Assembly: GCA_020428115.1 (NCBI GenBank) | Contig: JAGQNJ010000015.1 | Span: 1 to 16,425 of the forward strand | Reading direction: 5' to 3' | Origin: Candidatus Saccharimonadota bacterium | GTDB lineage: Bacteria; Patescibacteriota; Saccharimonadia; Saccharimonadales; JAGQNJ01 | Length of the DNA stretch: 16,425 bases | In this document: in pieces, positions 6,076 to 13,741 of the stretch | Numbering within the stretch: position 1 is the stretch's first letter | Layout: each line of letters begins with the position of its first letter | Program-made: the position numbers and the translations under genes | Notes under the pieces: model-generated | Database searches by the model: none | What the model was told of the DNA's origin: nothing | Seen by the model: only the letters and a program-made list of their open reading frames with translations

Positions 6076-7719
6076 ATGGCAAAGAAGGTATTTTATGATG
6101 ACGATGCGCGAGCGCGGGTGCTCGCGGGTGCAGAAATTCTCTATAACGCAGTAAAAACAACGATGGGTCCCAAGGGGCGCAATGTTGTTATCGACAAAAG
6201 CTATGGTGCGCCAACGGTAACCCACGATGGTGTAACCGTCGCGAAGGGTGTTGAGATTGAAGACAAAGATGACGAGACGCTTGGCTACAAGGTCGGCGCG
6301 GAGCTTATCAAACAGGCGGCAAGCAAGATGAACGATGTAGCGGGTGACGGAACAACAACGGTCACGGTGCTTACGTACCACATCTTGTACGAAGCAAATA
6401 AGCTGATTGCTGCTGGTCACAACCCAATGCTGTTGCGCAAGGGTTTGGAAGCTGCAACACATGAGGTCCTCAAGCGCCTCGATGGTATGCGTGAAGATAT
6501 CAAAGCCAACAAGAAGCGCGTTGCAGAGGTTGCCACTATCTCAGCCGCTGATGCGGAAATTGGTAATCTGATCGCAACCGTTATCGACAGTGTTGGCAAA
6601 GACGGCGTTGTAACCGTAGAAGAAGGCCAGAGTCTCGAACTTGAATCTGAAGTTGTAGAGGGCTTTACCTTTGACCGTGGTTTTGTAAGCCCGTATATGG
6701 TGAGTGATGCAGCTCGCATGGAGGCTGTACTCGAGAAGCCATCTATCTTGATCACTGACAAAAAGATCAGCTCAATGCAGGAATTCCTACCAGTGCTCGA
6801 ACAGTTGGCGCAGGCTGGCAAAAAAGATCTGCTAATTATTGCCGAAGATATCGAGGGCGAAGTACTAGGTACGCTTATACTCAACAAGCTCAAGGGCGTG
6901 CTCAACGTCGTTGCGGTTAAGGCTCCTGCCTTTGGTGATCGTCGCAAGGAAATTTTGCAAGACATTGCAACATTGACAGGTGGTACGGTTGTTAGCGAAG
7001 ACCAGGCAATGAGTTTCGAGAGTGTCGATACCGATGTTGCCGGAAGTGCGCGCAAGGTTATTGTGACCCAAGACGAAACCACAATTATCGAGGGTGCTGG
7101 GTCAAAATCTGCAGTCAAGGAACGTATTGCGCAGATTGTTGCTCAGGCAGAACATGCCTCGAGCGAGTACGACAAAGAGAATTACGACAAGCGACGCGCG
7201 GCGTTGCAGGGCAAGGTAGCTGTCATTAAGGTTGGTGGCGCCACAGAGACTGAGATAGAGGAGAAGAAGTTCCGCGTAGATGATGCGGTAGCTGCCGTAA
7301 AAGCGGCGCTTGATGAAGGTATCGTACCCGGTGGTGGTGTTACGCTTGTTACGCTTGCAAGCAGCATAGCCGATGACACGACAACAGCGCAGGGTGCAGG
7401 CGCCTCACTACTCAAGCAGGCGCTGGTACAGCCGTTCTTGCAGCTCATGGCCAATGCAGGGCTAAATGGTTCGGCATTGCTTGATAAGGTAGAGAATGCA
7501 AAAGCTGGCCAGGGTGTAGATGTCAATACAGGCAAGGTTGTCGATCTAAAGGCACAGGGTATCGTGGACCCGGCACGTGTTACCAAAGAAGCAATTCAGA
7601 ATGCAAGCTCCATTGCTGGCACTGCCATGACTATGGGAGCGTTGGTTGTCGAGATACCAAAGGACGAGCCCGCACCAGCCGCCGGCGCAGGCGGCATGGG
7701 CATGGGCGGCATGATGTAG
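6076..7719 (+). CDS. groEL: Chaperonin GroEL (60 kDa)
   Basis: ATP-driven double-ring folding chamber working with GroES in the cytoplasm. 547 aa, the normal length. Seen: MAKKVFYDDDARARVLAG start, TTMGPKGRNVVID (28-40), the ATPase motif VAGDGTTT (residues 85-92 region, catalytic Asp in GDGTT), the apical domain around GFVSPYM and FGDRRKEILQDIA, GGATETEIEEKK in the intermediate domain, DEGIVPGGGVTL near residue 415, and the Gly-Met C-terminal tail GGMGMGGMM, typical of cavity-lining tails. SD AAAGGAG lies 7 nt before ATG. It is the second gene of the CIRCE-controlled operon. No intrinsic terminator is visible after the stop; the next gene has its own promoter 25 nt downstream. Confidence 0.98.
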   Translation: MAKKVFYDDDARARVLAGAEILYNAVKTTMGPKGRNVVIDKSYGAPTVTHDGVTVAKGVEIEDKDDETLGYKVGAELIKQAASKMNDVAGDGTTTVTVLTYHILYEANKLIAAGHNPMLLRKGLEAATHEVLKRLDGMREDIKANKKRVAEVATISAADAEIGNLIATVIDSVGKDGVVTVEEGQSLELESEVVEGFTFDRGFVSPYMVSDAARMEAVLEKPSILITDKKISSMQEFLPVLEQLAQAGKKDLLIIAEDIEGEVLGTLILNKLKGVLNVVAVKAPAFGDRRKEILQDIATLTGGTVVSEDQAMSFESVDTDVAGSARKVIVTQDETTIIEGAGSKSAVKERIAQIVAQAEHASSEYDKENYDKRRAALQGKVAVIKVGGATETEIEEKKFRVDDAVAAVKAALDEGIVPGGGVTLVTLASSIADDTTTAQGAGASLLKQALVQPFLQLMANAGLNGSALLDKVENAKAGQGVDVNTGKVVDLKAQGIVDPARVTKEAIQNASSIAGTAMTMGALVVEIPKDEPAPAAGAGGMGMGGMM

Positions 7720-7744
7720 CTAAGCCTGGTCAAACAGAGAGGTA

Positions 7745-7772
7745 TTGCAAAATCTGACGATTGTCGTATTAT
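7745..7772 (+). promoter_or_regulatory. Promoter of the sortase-type surface protein gene
   Basis: TTGCAA (7745-7750), a 16-nt spacer and TATTAT (7767-7772). The transcript would start near 7779 and carry a short leader with CGGAG 6 nt before ATG 7795. Confidence 0.5.
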
Positions 7773-7794
7773 AGGCATATAAGCGGAGTTTTGT

Positions 7795-8283
7795 ATGAAA
7801 GTTTGGCCCTTCGGTCGCAAGCAGCGTGAAGAATCAACACTTCCAAAAGAAGTAGAGGATTATAAAGCGTCTGTGCGCAAACAGCGTGTAGGCATCGCGT
7901 GGTTGCTTGCCCTTGCTACAATTGCTGTGACCGTAGTGCTCACGCTGGTACTGTACTTTGCAGGGCGGTGGGTATGGCAGCGGTTTACGCAGTCAGAATC
8001 TACGGACGCGCCGACAACACAAACTCAGCCACAAACAGTGGACCAAACCACGGGTAGCTCGGAACAGGCGACATCTGATGCGGCAGACAGTGGACAAGCA
8101 CCTACTACAGCACAGCCTAATCCAGAGCCAGCGCAGTTGCCAGGTAGTGATGAACCAGTTCAGAATACCCCGAGTGGTGCGCGTGTACCAGACACAGGCC
8201 CTGGTGACGTTGTCGCGTTATTTGTTGTAGTGTCGCTGCTCGGAATGTTGATACACAACAGAATATCAGTCGCCAAAGAGTGA
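7795..8283 (+). CDS. Membrane-anchored surface protein with PDTGPG sorting-like signal
   Basis: 162 aa. Seen: a charged cytoplasmic start (1-31), a transmembrane helix (about 33-57, LLALATIAVTVVLTLVLYF), a Ser/Thr/Gln/Pro-rich linker without fold (64-130), the motif VPDTGPG (131-137), then a second hydrophobic segment (138-153) with a short tail holding one Arg and one Lys. That ending has the layout of an LPxTG cell-wall sorting signal (motif, hydrophobic stretch, charged tail), but with Val for Leu and an added PG. From memory, proteins ending in similar (L/V)P(N/D)TGPG signals occur in Saccharibacteria; I could not verify this. A sortase could attach it to the cell envelope, or it may simply span the membrane twice. 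A role at the host-contact surface is inference. Confidence 0.65.
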   Translation: MKVWPFGRKQREESTLPKEVEDYKASVRKQRVGIAWLLALATIAVTVVLTLVLYFAGRWVWQRFTQSESTDAPTTQTQPQTVDQTTGSSEQATSDAADSGQAPTTAQPNPEPAQLPGSDEPVQNTPSGARVPDTGPGDVVALFVVVSLLGMLIHNRISVAKE

Positions 8284-8302
8284 ACCTAGGCGCAAAATGA
8301 CA

Positions 8303-8308
8303 TATACT
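8303..8308 (+). promoter_or_regulatory. Probable -10 box for the PGI/PMI gene
   Basis: TATACT, with transcription expected to begin near 8315 and SD GGGGAG (8326-8331) before ATG 8335. The -35 region is weak (GTGAAC, overlapping the previous stop). Confidence 0.45.
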
Positions 8309-8311
8309 AAG

Positions 8312-8326
8312 CGTAGTAAAACTACG
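8312..8326. promoter_or_regulatory. Hairpin / inverted repeat at the 5' end of the PGI/PMI leader
   Basis: CGTAGT-AAA-ACTACG forms a perfect 6-bp stem with a 3-nt loop. It covers the predicted transcription start and abuts the SD. It could stabilise the mRNA 5' end, mask the RBS, or be an operator. It may also be chance. Confidence 0.4.
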
Positions 8327-8334
8327 GGGAGTAT

Positions 8335-9366
8335 ATGATAGACGATCTAAAGTACATACATCAAAAAGATGGGCAAGACGCACTCGGTGTTGCCGAAAAG
8401 CAATGGCAACAGCTAGCGCACAGCTATACGGTTTCTTGGCAGGGGGCGCACGCCAGTAAAATTGAGAACATCGTCTTCGCAGGCATGGGTGGCTCGGCCT
8501 TGGCCGCGCTGCTAAGTACTACTTGGCCGGCGTATGATATGCCATTTGAAATTGTGCGCACCTACGATATTCCCGCGTATGTTGGCCCCAATACCCTGTT
8601 TATTGCATCGAGCTACTCAGGAAACACCGAAGAAACACTCTCGGCGCTTGATCAGGCAGGGCAAAAGGATGCGCAGATAGCTATCATAAGCTCTGGTGGT
8701 GCGCTTCTTGAGCGTGCCGAAAAGCGTGGCTATCCAGTTGCGACCTTGCCAACCGGGCTACAACCTCGGTATGCGACGCTGTATAACTACAAGGCGCTTG
8801 CGACTATTTTGGATGCTGCTGGCATTACGCAGAATGCCGCCGAAACCTTGGAGTCGCAGGCAGAGTTCTTGCAGCATACAGTTGAACAGTGGCGCCCAGA
8901 CGTTCCATCAAAGCAGAATATTGCCAAGCAGATTGCACTTGATGTTGTCGGCAAGTCGCCAGTTATATACGCAGGGCCATTACTGTTTCCAGCCGCATAT
9001 AAGTGGAAGATTAGTTTTAACGAAAACGCGAAAAATATTGCCTGGTGCAATCAACTCCCAGAATTTAATCACAATGAATTCTTGGGGTGGAGCAGCCATC
9101 CTGTTGACAAGCCCTATGCAGTGATTGATTTGCGTAGCTCGCTTGATCATCCGCAGGTACAGAAGCGATTTGATATAACTGCCAAGCTTCTATCAGGTAA
9201 GCGGCCGCAGCCAATAACTGTCGAGGCCGAAGGCAAGGATATTCTAGAACAGCTTTTGTGGACCGTGGTGCTTGGTGATTTTGTGAGTCTATACACCGCA
9301 CTTCTAAATGGTTTAAATCCAACCCCTGTGGATCTTATTGAAAAGCTCAAGAAGGAACTGGCCTAG
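8335..9366 (+). CDS. Bifunctional phosphoglucose/phosphomannose isomerase
   Basis: Interconverts glucose-6-P or mannose-6-P with fructose-6-P, feeding glycolysis and sugar-nucleotide synthesis. 343 aa, the usual length for this small PGI/PMI type, which is distinct from the large E. coli Pgi. Seen: SIS domain with VFAGMGGSALA (47-57), SSYSGNTEETL (92-102) binding the phosphosugar, IAIISSGG (115-122); catalytic Glu in SFNENAKNI (Glu230) and His in EFNHNEFLGW (His246); C-terminal bact-PGI_C domain ending in NGLNPTPVDLIEKLKK. ATG 8335 has SD GGGGAG 3 nt upstream, a somewhat short spacing. Its stop TAG overlaps the stop of the convergent CarS-like gene within a CTAG palindrome. Confidence 0.9.
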   Translation: MIDDLKYIHQKDGQDALGVAEKQWQQLAHSYTVSWQGAHASKIENIVFAGMGGSALAALLSTTWPAYDMPFEIVRTYDIPAYVGPNTLFIASSYSGNTEETLSALDQAGQKDAQIAIISSGGALLERAEKRGYPVATLPTGLQPRYATLYNYKALATILDAAGITQNAAETLESQAEFLQHTVEQWRPDVPSKQNIAKQIALDVVGKSPVIYAGPLLFPAAYKWKISFNENAKNIAWCNQLPEFNHNEFLGWSSHPVDKPYAVIDLRSSLDHPQVQKRFDITAKLLSGKRPQPITVEAEGKDILEQLLWTVVLGDFVSLYTALLNGLNPTPVDLIEKLKKELA

Positions 9367-9917
9367 ATGGGTTTATCGCGTACACCGAGTATGTAGCCTA
9401 CATACACCGACAATAAGTGCATGCAGAACCAAATCACAAAGATAACCACGTACTGTTGTAGGCTTAGCGTAACAATGAGGCTACTTGCGAGGAGTGCGCC
9501 GAGTATGTAATCACTTTGGTCGAACGGAAACCAGCTTTCGCCTGGGGCAACGTGTGCTTGGCGTTTGAAGAAGCTTTCGATGGCATCACCGAGTAATGCA
9601 CCTGCACCAAAGAGGCTGCCCAAAATGATTGGGTTGAGTGCGTTGTAGTCGACGTCTTGGCTAATTTGTTGGGTCCAGTGGAAGTTGCTGTAACATAACT
9701 GCTGAATCCAAACCACAACAACACCAATCACAATGCCGAACAGGAGGCCTCGCCATGTTTTGTTATCGCCCAAGATACGCTTGTTGCGCCAGTGCTTGCC
9801 AAAATCGAGAGGTGTTTTGAAGTCCTTTAGGTAGGGAATATGTTTGGCGGCAACGGGGGCGGTATTGGCTAGTCCAGCGGGCAGGAAAAACCACAGGGCA
9901 AACAGTATGTCACCCAT
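9363..9917 (-). CDS. CarS-like CDP-lipid synthase (CDP-archaeol synthase family)
   Basis: Integral membrane cytidylyltransferase of the CarS/CdsA superfamily: uses CTP to activate a phosphatidate-type lipid. 184 aa. Seen: FLPAGLANTAPV (11-22), TPLDFGKHWRNKRILGDNKT (35-54), the blocks typical of archaeal CarS, four to five hydrophobic helices, and the metal-site region GDAIESFFKRQ (110-120) then PGESWFPFDQSDY (125-137). In archaea CarS makes CDP-archaeol; a bacterial copy may act on ordinary diacyl phosphatidic acid. ATG 9917 overlaps the PHP gene by 8 nt, so it is the third gene of an operon with a CDP-alcohol phosphatidyltransferase. The open frame continues upstream to 10175, but those 86 residues are an out-of-frame reading of the PHP gene and lack CarS features. 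Confidence 0.85.
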   Translation of the reverse strand: MGDILFALWFFLPAGLANTAPVAAKHIPYLKDFKTPLDFGKHWRNKRILGDNKTWRGLLFGIVIGVVVVWIQQLCYSNFHWTQQISQDVDYNALNPIILGSLFGAGALLGDAIESFFKRQAHVAPGESWFPFDQSDYILGALLASSLIVTLSLQQYVVIFVIWFCMHLLSVYVGYILGVRDKPI

Positions 9918-10566
9918 GATTGCGGCCAACTTTCTTGCGCAATCGATGAACTTTTGGATACAACAGGCTGCGCAGGGGTGGGCGGTGCATGGTCCTGTGG
10001 CCAGTTTGTAATGCCGAGACGAGGTTCGAGGCCGTGGGTGCTTGCTTAATCGTGGTGTACACCGTACCAACACCCTTGCTGCCGTGAGCGTCACTGCTGG
10101 CGGCAGTTGCTTTTTGGTGTAGGCGTGCCCAGACGGCAGCTTGCGGTCCTCGGTTCTGGACGACAGCACGACCATTATAGACTTCTACGATATCTACAAG
10201 ATCTGCAATAGCATCGAGCGATTTTTCGCTCACACCTTTACGGACGGTTTCAAATGGATGTGGGATGTATACGAGCCCGCCTTGTGCTTTGATAGCCTCG
10301 GCAGTCGCGCGCAGTGGCATACCAGCGCGTACCTCTGATCGTAAAAACAGGCCAACTATCTCACCCTCGTCACTCATAACCTCTTCACCGACGATTATTT
10401 TATCTCCAAGTGCAGCCTGCAGCTCGAGCGCAAAATGCACAGCATTATGGTCTGTGATTGCTACGTAGTCCAATACGTTATCGCCGATAAGTTGCATGTA
10501 ATCCTGCTGGGTGAGTCCACCATCGGGTGATGCGCTGGAGTGGGTATGTAGGTCAACCTTGATCAT
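9910..10566 (-). CDS. PHP-domain phosphoesterase
   Basis: Polymerase-and-histidinol-phosphatase family, a TIM-barrel metal-dependent phosphohydrolase; 218 aa, cytoplasmic. All metal ligands appear present: HTHS (7-10), TDHN (38-41), GEE (60-62), PHPF (102-105) and SDAHG (158-162); VYNGR (129-133) lies near the active site. The C-terminus is basic (KVHRLRKKVGRNHG). Relatives include TrpH-type nucleases/phosphatases, so the substrate cannot be set from sequence. ATG 10566 overlaps the upstream phosphatidyltransferase stop (ATGA) and its stop overlaps the CarS-like start. This position between two lipid enzymes suggests that it dephosphorylates the phosphatidyl-alcohol phosphate made by its neighbour. 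That is inference. Confidence 0.85.
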   Translation of the reverse strand: MIKVDLHTHSSASPDGGLTQQDYMQLIGDNVLDYVAITDHNAVHFALELQAALGDKIIVGEEVMSDEGEIVGLFLRSEVRAGMPLRATAEAIKAQGGLVYIPHPFETVRKGVSEKSLDAIADLVDIVEVYNGRAVVQNRGPQAAVWARLHQKATAASSDAHGSKGVGTVYTTIKQAPTASNLVSALQTGHRTMHRPPLRSLLYPKVHRLRKKVGRNHG

Positions 10567-11189
10567 GCTTGGACCCTTCTATAGATACCGACTAGTCGCT
10601 GAAACGCTGTAATCCAGACGAGTACGGCAATAATTACGACAGTTATGGCGAGCTGGTTGCTAAGTAGGCCGATAATTAGAAAAACCATGCGTACCTCAAA
10701 GCGCATGAGCCCACCACGGAAGGTTTGGTTGACGGCATGTTTGGATGCGGGCTTCTGTGCAAGTACAACCTCACCCCAGGCATTAACATAACTGACGAGT
10801 AGGGAGCCGCCAACGGCTGCAACTGCCCAAACACAAAACCAGGGCTGTTCGGCAATAATAAAGTTAGTAGCAACACCCATATACAGAATAACTTCCTTCA
10901 TTCTATCTGTTGTGGAATCTAGTAGCATACCAGCCGCGCTGGCGCGGTGTTGTAAACGTGCCAGTTCGCCGTCCAGCGTGTCAAATAGGCCAAATATGAC
11001 CAATAGGAGAGCTGCGGTAATGCGCATATTGGCCGCAATGGCCAAAGCAATGGGGATGTGCATGGCGAGGCCAATGAGCGTAACAGTATTGGGGTGTATG
11101 TGGCCGCGTGTTACGCGGTTGAGGCCACGAGCAAACTGTCGTACCACTGCACGCAGTGCATGTTTGCATCTGTCGAGTACCATGTCCAT
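10563..11189 (-). CDS. CDP-alcohol phosphatidyltransferase
   Basis: Membrane enzyme that moves a phosphatidyl group from a CDP-lipid to an alcohol. 208 aa with about six hydrophobic helices. The family signature is complete: D70-x2-D73-G74-x2-A77-R78-x8-G87-x3-D91-x3-D95 (DTLDGELAR, then GMLLDSTTDR). The LLDSTTDRMKE block and the later SYVNAWGE segment recall phosphatidylinositol-phosphate and archaetidylinositol-phosphate synthases more than phosphatidylglycerophosphate synthase, but this is a visual impression. The acceptor is therefore unknown. The start is ATG 11189, 6 nt after TATAAT (leaderless). An upstream in-frame ATG at 11225 would lie before the promoter, and ATG 11183 is too far from the -10. 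First gene of the operon with the PHP and CarS-like genes. Confidence 0.88.
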   Translation of the reverse strand: MDMVLDRCKHALRAVVRQFARGLNRVTRGHIHPNTVTLIGLAMHIPIALAIAANMRITAALLLVIFGLFDTLDGELARLQHRASAAGMLLDSTTDRMKEVILYMGVATNFIIAEQPWFCVWAVAAVGGSLLVSYVNAWGEVVLAQKPASKHAVNQTFRGGLMRFEVRMVFLIIGLLSNQLAITVVIIAVLVWITAFQRLVGIYRRVQA

Positions 11190-11195
11190 GCCATC

Positions 11196-11201
11196 ATTAT
11201 A
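11196..11201 (-). promoter_or_regulatory. -10 box for the lipid head-group operon
   Basis: TATAAT on the minus strand, 6 nt before ATG 11189; leaderless. It lies back to back with the plus-strand box at 11211-11216, 9 nt away. Confidence 0.6.
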
Positions 11202-11210
11202 AAGAACAGG

Positions 11211-11216
11211 TATAAT
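11211..11216 (+). promoter_or_regulatory. -10 box for the DUF1361 gene
   Basis: TATAAT, 7 nt before ATG 11224, so leaderless. No good -35 is seen at 16-18 nt. Confidence 0.6.
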
Positions 11217-11223
11217 ATATGCC

Positions 11224-11934
11224 ATGTCTCAACGGACGAAACCAGATTCAAAGAACAAACGACCAACACTGCCATTCACACTGCAGCTACTCGGCTTGCT
11301 GTTTTTTGCCTCAGCGGTCAGCATTGTACTGCTTGTGGCACGGTTTGTTGTGAGCGATAGCTACAAGTTTTGGTTTTTGGCATGGAATCTGTTCCTAGCA
11401 TGGTTGCCTCTACTTTTTGCCCTTGGCTTACGGCTTAGTCTTCATGCTCGACCCTGGCTCAGCTGGCAAAATATCGGTCTTACAATACTGTGGCTTGGAT
11501 TTTTGCCGAATAGTTTTTATATCATGAGCGACCTGATCCACTTGCAAAGCTCAGGGGATACAGCAGTCCTGTATGACATAGCCATGATCAGCTCATTTGT
11601 AATCAACGGGCTGATTCTCGGTTACATCAGTGTTTACATTGTGCATATGCAGCTGCTCAAACGACTATCTGCGCGGGCAAGCAATGCGATCATCGGTGCA
11701 GTATTTATTGCTTGTGGCTTCGCGATTTATCTTGGTCGCTACCTGCGCTGGAACACATGGGATATTATTCTTAATCCGGCCGGCATACTGTTTGATTTAT
11801 CTGAGAGAGTTATCAATCCGATTCTACATGGCGAGACGTATCTTATTACACTCGTTTTTAGTGTGGTGCTTATTAGTGTCTATGCTGTGGTCTACGAGCT
11901 GGTCAAGCTTATTGCCCGTAGTGAACAATCCTAA
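11224..11934 (+). CDS. DUF1361 family integral membrane protein
   Basis: 236 aa, with a basic N-terminus (MSQRTKPDSKNKRP) followed by about six to seven hydrophobic helices. Family blocks seen: WNLFLAWLPLLFALGL (54-69), LGFLPNSFYIMSDLIHL (91-107), YDIAMISSFVINGLILG (117-133), and GFAIYLGRYLRWNTWDI around 165-180. The conserved LPNSFYIxSDLIHL and GRYLRWNTWD patterns are those of DUF1361, a bacterial membrane family of unknown function. The start is supported by the TATAAT box 7 nt upstream. It lies 20 nt before argS, which has its own promoter, so no operon partner is evident. Function not known. Confidence 0.8.
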   Translation: MSQRTKPDSKNKRPTLPFTLQLLGLLFFASAVSIVLLVARFVVSDSYKFWFLAWNLFLAWLPLLFALGLRLSLHARPWLSWQNIGLTILWLGFLPNSFYIMSDLIHLQSSGDTAVLYDIAMISSFVINGLILGYISVYIVHMQLLKRLSARASNAIIGAVFIACGFAIYLGRYLRWNTWDIILNPAGILFDLSERVINPILHGETYLITLVFSVVLISVYAVVYELVKLIARSEQS

Positions 11935-11941
11935 TCTGTTA

Positions 11942-11947
11942 TATACT
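11942..11947 (+). promoter_or_regulatory. -10 box for argS
   Basis: TATACT, 7 nt before ATG 11955, directly downstream of the DUF1361 stop; leaderless transcript expected. No convincing -35. Confidence 0.55.
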
Positions 11948-11954
11948 AGTTTCC

Positions 11955-13649
11955 ATGAATGAGGTTCGAGACGTACTGTCTAGGGCAGTGCAAGCAGCAT
12001 ATGATGAATCGGTAGACATTGAGCTTACGCGCACCGATCCGCAGTTTGGTGATTTTGCCTGCAACGTTGCCCTGCAGCTTGCCAAAAAAGTCGGTCAAAA
12101 TCCTCGTGCAGTTGCCGAAAAAATTCTGGATAGTTTGCCGACAAATGATTTGATAGATAGTGTTGCGGTAGCAGGGCCGGGCTTTATTAATATTCGTTTG
12201 ACCAATACATCACTGGTACGCGCGCTTAGCGATCATGTCACGAATGATCCACGAGGCTTTGCCAGCAATGATATTGGCAAAGGAAGTACCATCATATGTG
12301 AGTTCCCAAGCCCGAATATGGCAAAGCCATTTAGTGTTGGCCATATACGTTCGGCATTGCAGGGCTGGGCACTATACAAGCTCATGGAGCGATGCGGCTA
12401 CAAGGTCATTCGAGACAACCACATTGGTGATTATGGCACCCCGTTTGGTAAGTGGGTAGTTGGCTTTTTGCGTTATAGCTCAAAGGACAAATTACAGCAG
12501 GACGGTGTCTATGAACTTGCGCGGGTATATATTGCTATTACTGCCGACATGAAGCACGAAAAGCAGCAAGGCGTAACCAAAACTGCCGACGAAGTACAGG
12601 ATTGGCTGGTTAAGCTGGAGCACGGCGATAAAGAAGCAAAGGCATATAGTAAACAGTTCAACCAGATATCACTTGACCATATGCACCACGTAATGGATCG
12701 ACTTCGTATCGAAACCGACGAAGAGCTCGGCGAGTCACACTATGTAAAACGGGGACAGGAACTGGTTGATGAGCTGCTCAAAAAAGGTATTGCCAAGCAC
12801 AGTGAGGGTGCGGTTATCGTGCCGCTGGATGACGTTGGTATTGATACGCCAATCATGCTTCGCAAGGCAAATGGTGCAGCATTGTACGCGACAACTGATC
12901 TTGCAACAATTGAGTATCGCCAAAAGCACTGGAACCCCAGCAAAGTATTCATTCACACCGGGCAAGAGCAAGTATTTTACTTCGAGCAACTGAAGGCACT
13001 AGCCAAAAAGGCAGGGTACAAAGATACAATTGTGCACTTATGGCACGGAATCGTCGACCAGCTCAATGACGAGGGCGAGCGCGAGAAAATGAGCTCACGA
13101 AAGGGTGTGGTGCTTCTTGAGGAACTGCTCGACACTGCCCAAGCAAAAGCAGTCGAACTGACTAAGGATGGAACGGCAAACGATGCAGATGCGGTGGCGC
13201 TTGGCGCAATAAAATTCCTAGATTTTAAGGCCGACAGGAAGACCGGCATATTGTTTGATTGGGAATCAATTTTTAATGTGCATGGTTTTTCTGGCCCGGC
13301 TGTACAGTACGCAATCGTCCGAATACAGAGTATCTTGCAAAAGGCTGATCTGCACGGAGCGCCGAAGCCCAACAAGGAATACGACTGGAGCGAGGAGCAC
13401 GCCTTGTTACTTGAGCTGGCGCAGTTTCCGGGACTTATCATGGAGCTGCACGATACCTATGAATTACAAAAACTCGCACATTACGTGTACGGCCTCGCTC
13501 AGGAGCTTAATCGTTACTACGAAAAGGTACGAGTTCTCGAATCAGACGAGCCAGCGCGCCAAGCTCGTCTCTGGTTGCTTACACTAGTTTCTGAGGTTAT
13601 GAGTACGAGTCTCGATATTCTTGGCATTCCGGTGCCCGAGAAAATGTAG
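11955..13649 (+). CDS. argS: Arginyl-tRNA synthetase
   Basis: Class I aminoacyl-tRNA synthetase that charges tRNA-Arg with arginine in the cytoplasm. 564 aa, normal length. Seen: N-terminal additional domain with FGDFACNVALQLAKK (31-45) and GPGFINIRL (74-82); FPSPNMAKPFSVGHIRS (117-133), holding the HIGH-type motif; DNHIGDYGTPFGKW (154-167); ALYATTDLATIEYR (309-322); a complete KMSSRKG (378-384) lysine loop, which some ArgRS lack; and a C-terminal DALR-type anticodon-binding domain ending LGIPVPEKM. The start is ATG 11955, 7 nt after TATACT. Arginine supply matters in this window because a possible arginine-degrading enzyme lies at 3211-4008, but the two genes are not linked. Confidence 0.97.
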   Translation: MNEVRDVLSRAVQAAYDESVDIELTRTDPQFGDFACNVALQLAKKVGQNPRAVAEKILDSLPTNDLIDSVAVAGPGFINIRLTNTSLVRALSDHVTNDPRGFASNDIGKGSTIICEFPSPNMAKPFSVGHIRSALQGWALYKLMERCGYKVIRDNHIGDYGTPFGKWVVGFLRYSSKDKLQQDGVYELARVYIAITADMKHEKQQGVTKTADEVQDWLVKLEHGDKEAKAYSKQFNQISLDHMHHVMDRLRIETDEELGESHYVKRGQELVDELLKKGIAKHSEGAVIVPLDDVGIDTPIMLRKANGAALYATTDLATIEYRQKHWNPSKVFIHTGQEQVFYFEQLKALAKKAGYKDTIVHLWHGIVDQLNDEGEREKMSSRKGVVLLEELLDTAQAKAVELTKDGTANDADAVALGAIKFLDFKADRKTGILFDWESIFNVHGFSGPAVQYAIVRIQSILQKADLHGAPKPNKEYDWSEEHALLLELAQFPGLIMELHDTYELQKLAHYVYGLAQELNRYYEKVRVLESDEPARQARLWLLTLVSEVMSTSLDILGIPVPEKM

Positions 13650-13685
13650 CGTACCAGGCTTTTAACTGCTTGATTTTCTCGGATG

Positions 13686-13701
13686 ATAGCTAAACAGCTA
13701 T
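13686..13701. promoter_or_regulatory. Inverted repeat within the DUF1761-MscL-MsrB promoter
   Basis: ATAGCT-AAAC-AGCTAT: a perfect 6-bp stem with a 4-nt loop, ending 6 nt before the TATAAT box and covering the -35 position. This is where a repressor or activator would bind. No T-run follows, so it is not an argS terminator. Confidence 0.4.
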
Positions 13702-13705
13702 GTCT

Positions 13706-13713
13706 GCTATAAT
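13706..13713 (+). promoter_or_regulatory. Extended -10 box of the DUF1761-MscL-MsrB operon
   Basis: TATAAT at 13708-13713, preceded by TGC (TG at 13705-13706), an extended -10. No -35 consensus at 17 nt (GATAGC). The leader holds SD GGAGG (13730-13734) before ATG 13742. Confidence 0.6.
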
Positions 13714-13741
13714 TGGCATATAACTAAACGGAGGGATGAGC

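Noticed and set aside
6417..7118. A 233-codon open frame on the minus strand
   Set aside because: It lies wholly inside groEL and reads as Ser/Thr-rich low-complexity antisense, with no domain and no start signal.
9918..10175. N-terminal extension of the CarS-like gene
   Set aside because: The 86 residues come from the PHP gene read in another frame; the CarS domain begins at ATG 9917.
13650..13735. Rho-independent terminator after argS
   Set aside because: The inverted repeat at 13686-13701 has only 6 pairs and is followed by the -10 box, not by a T-run.
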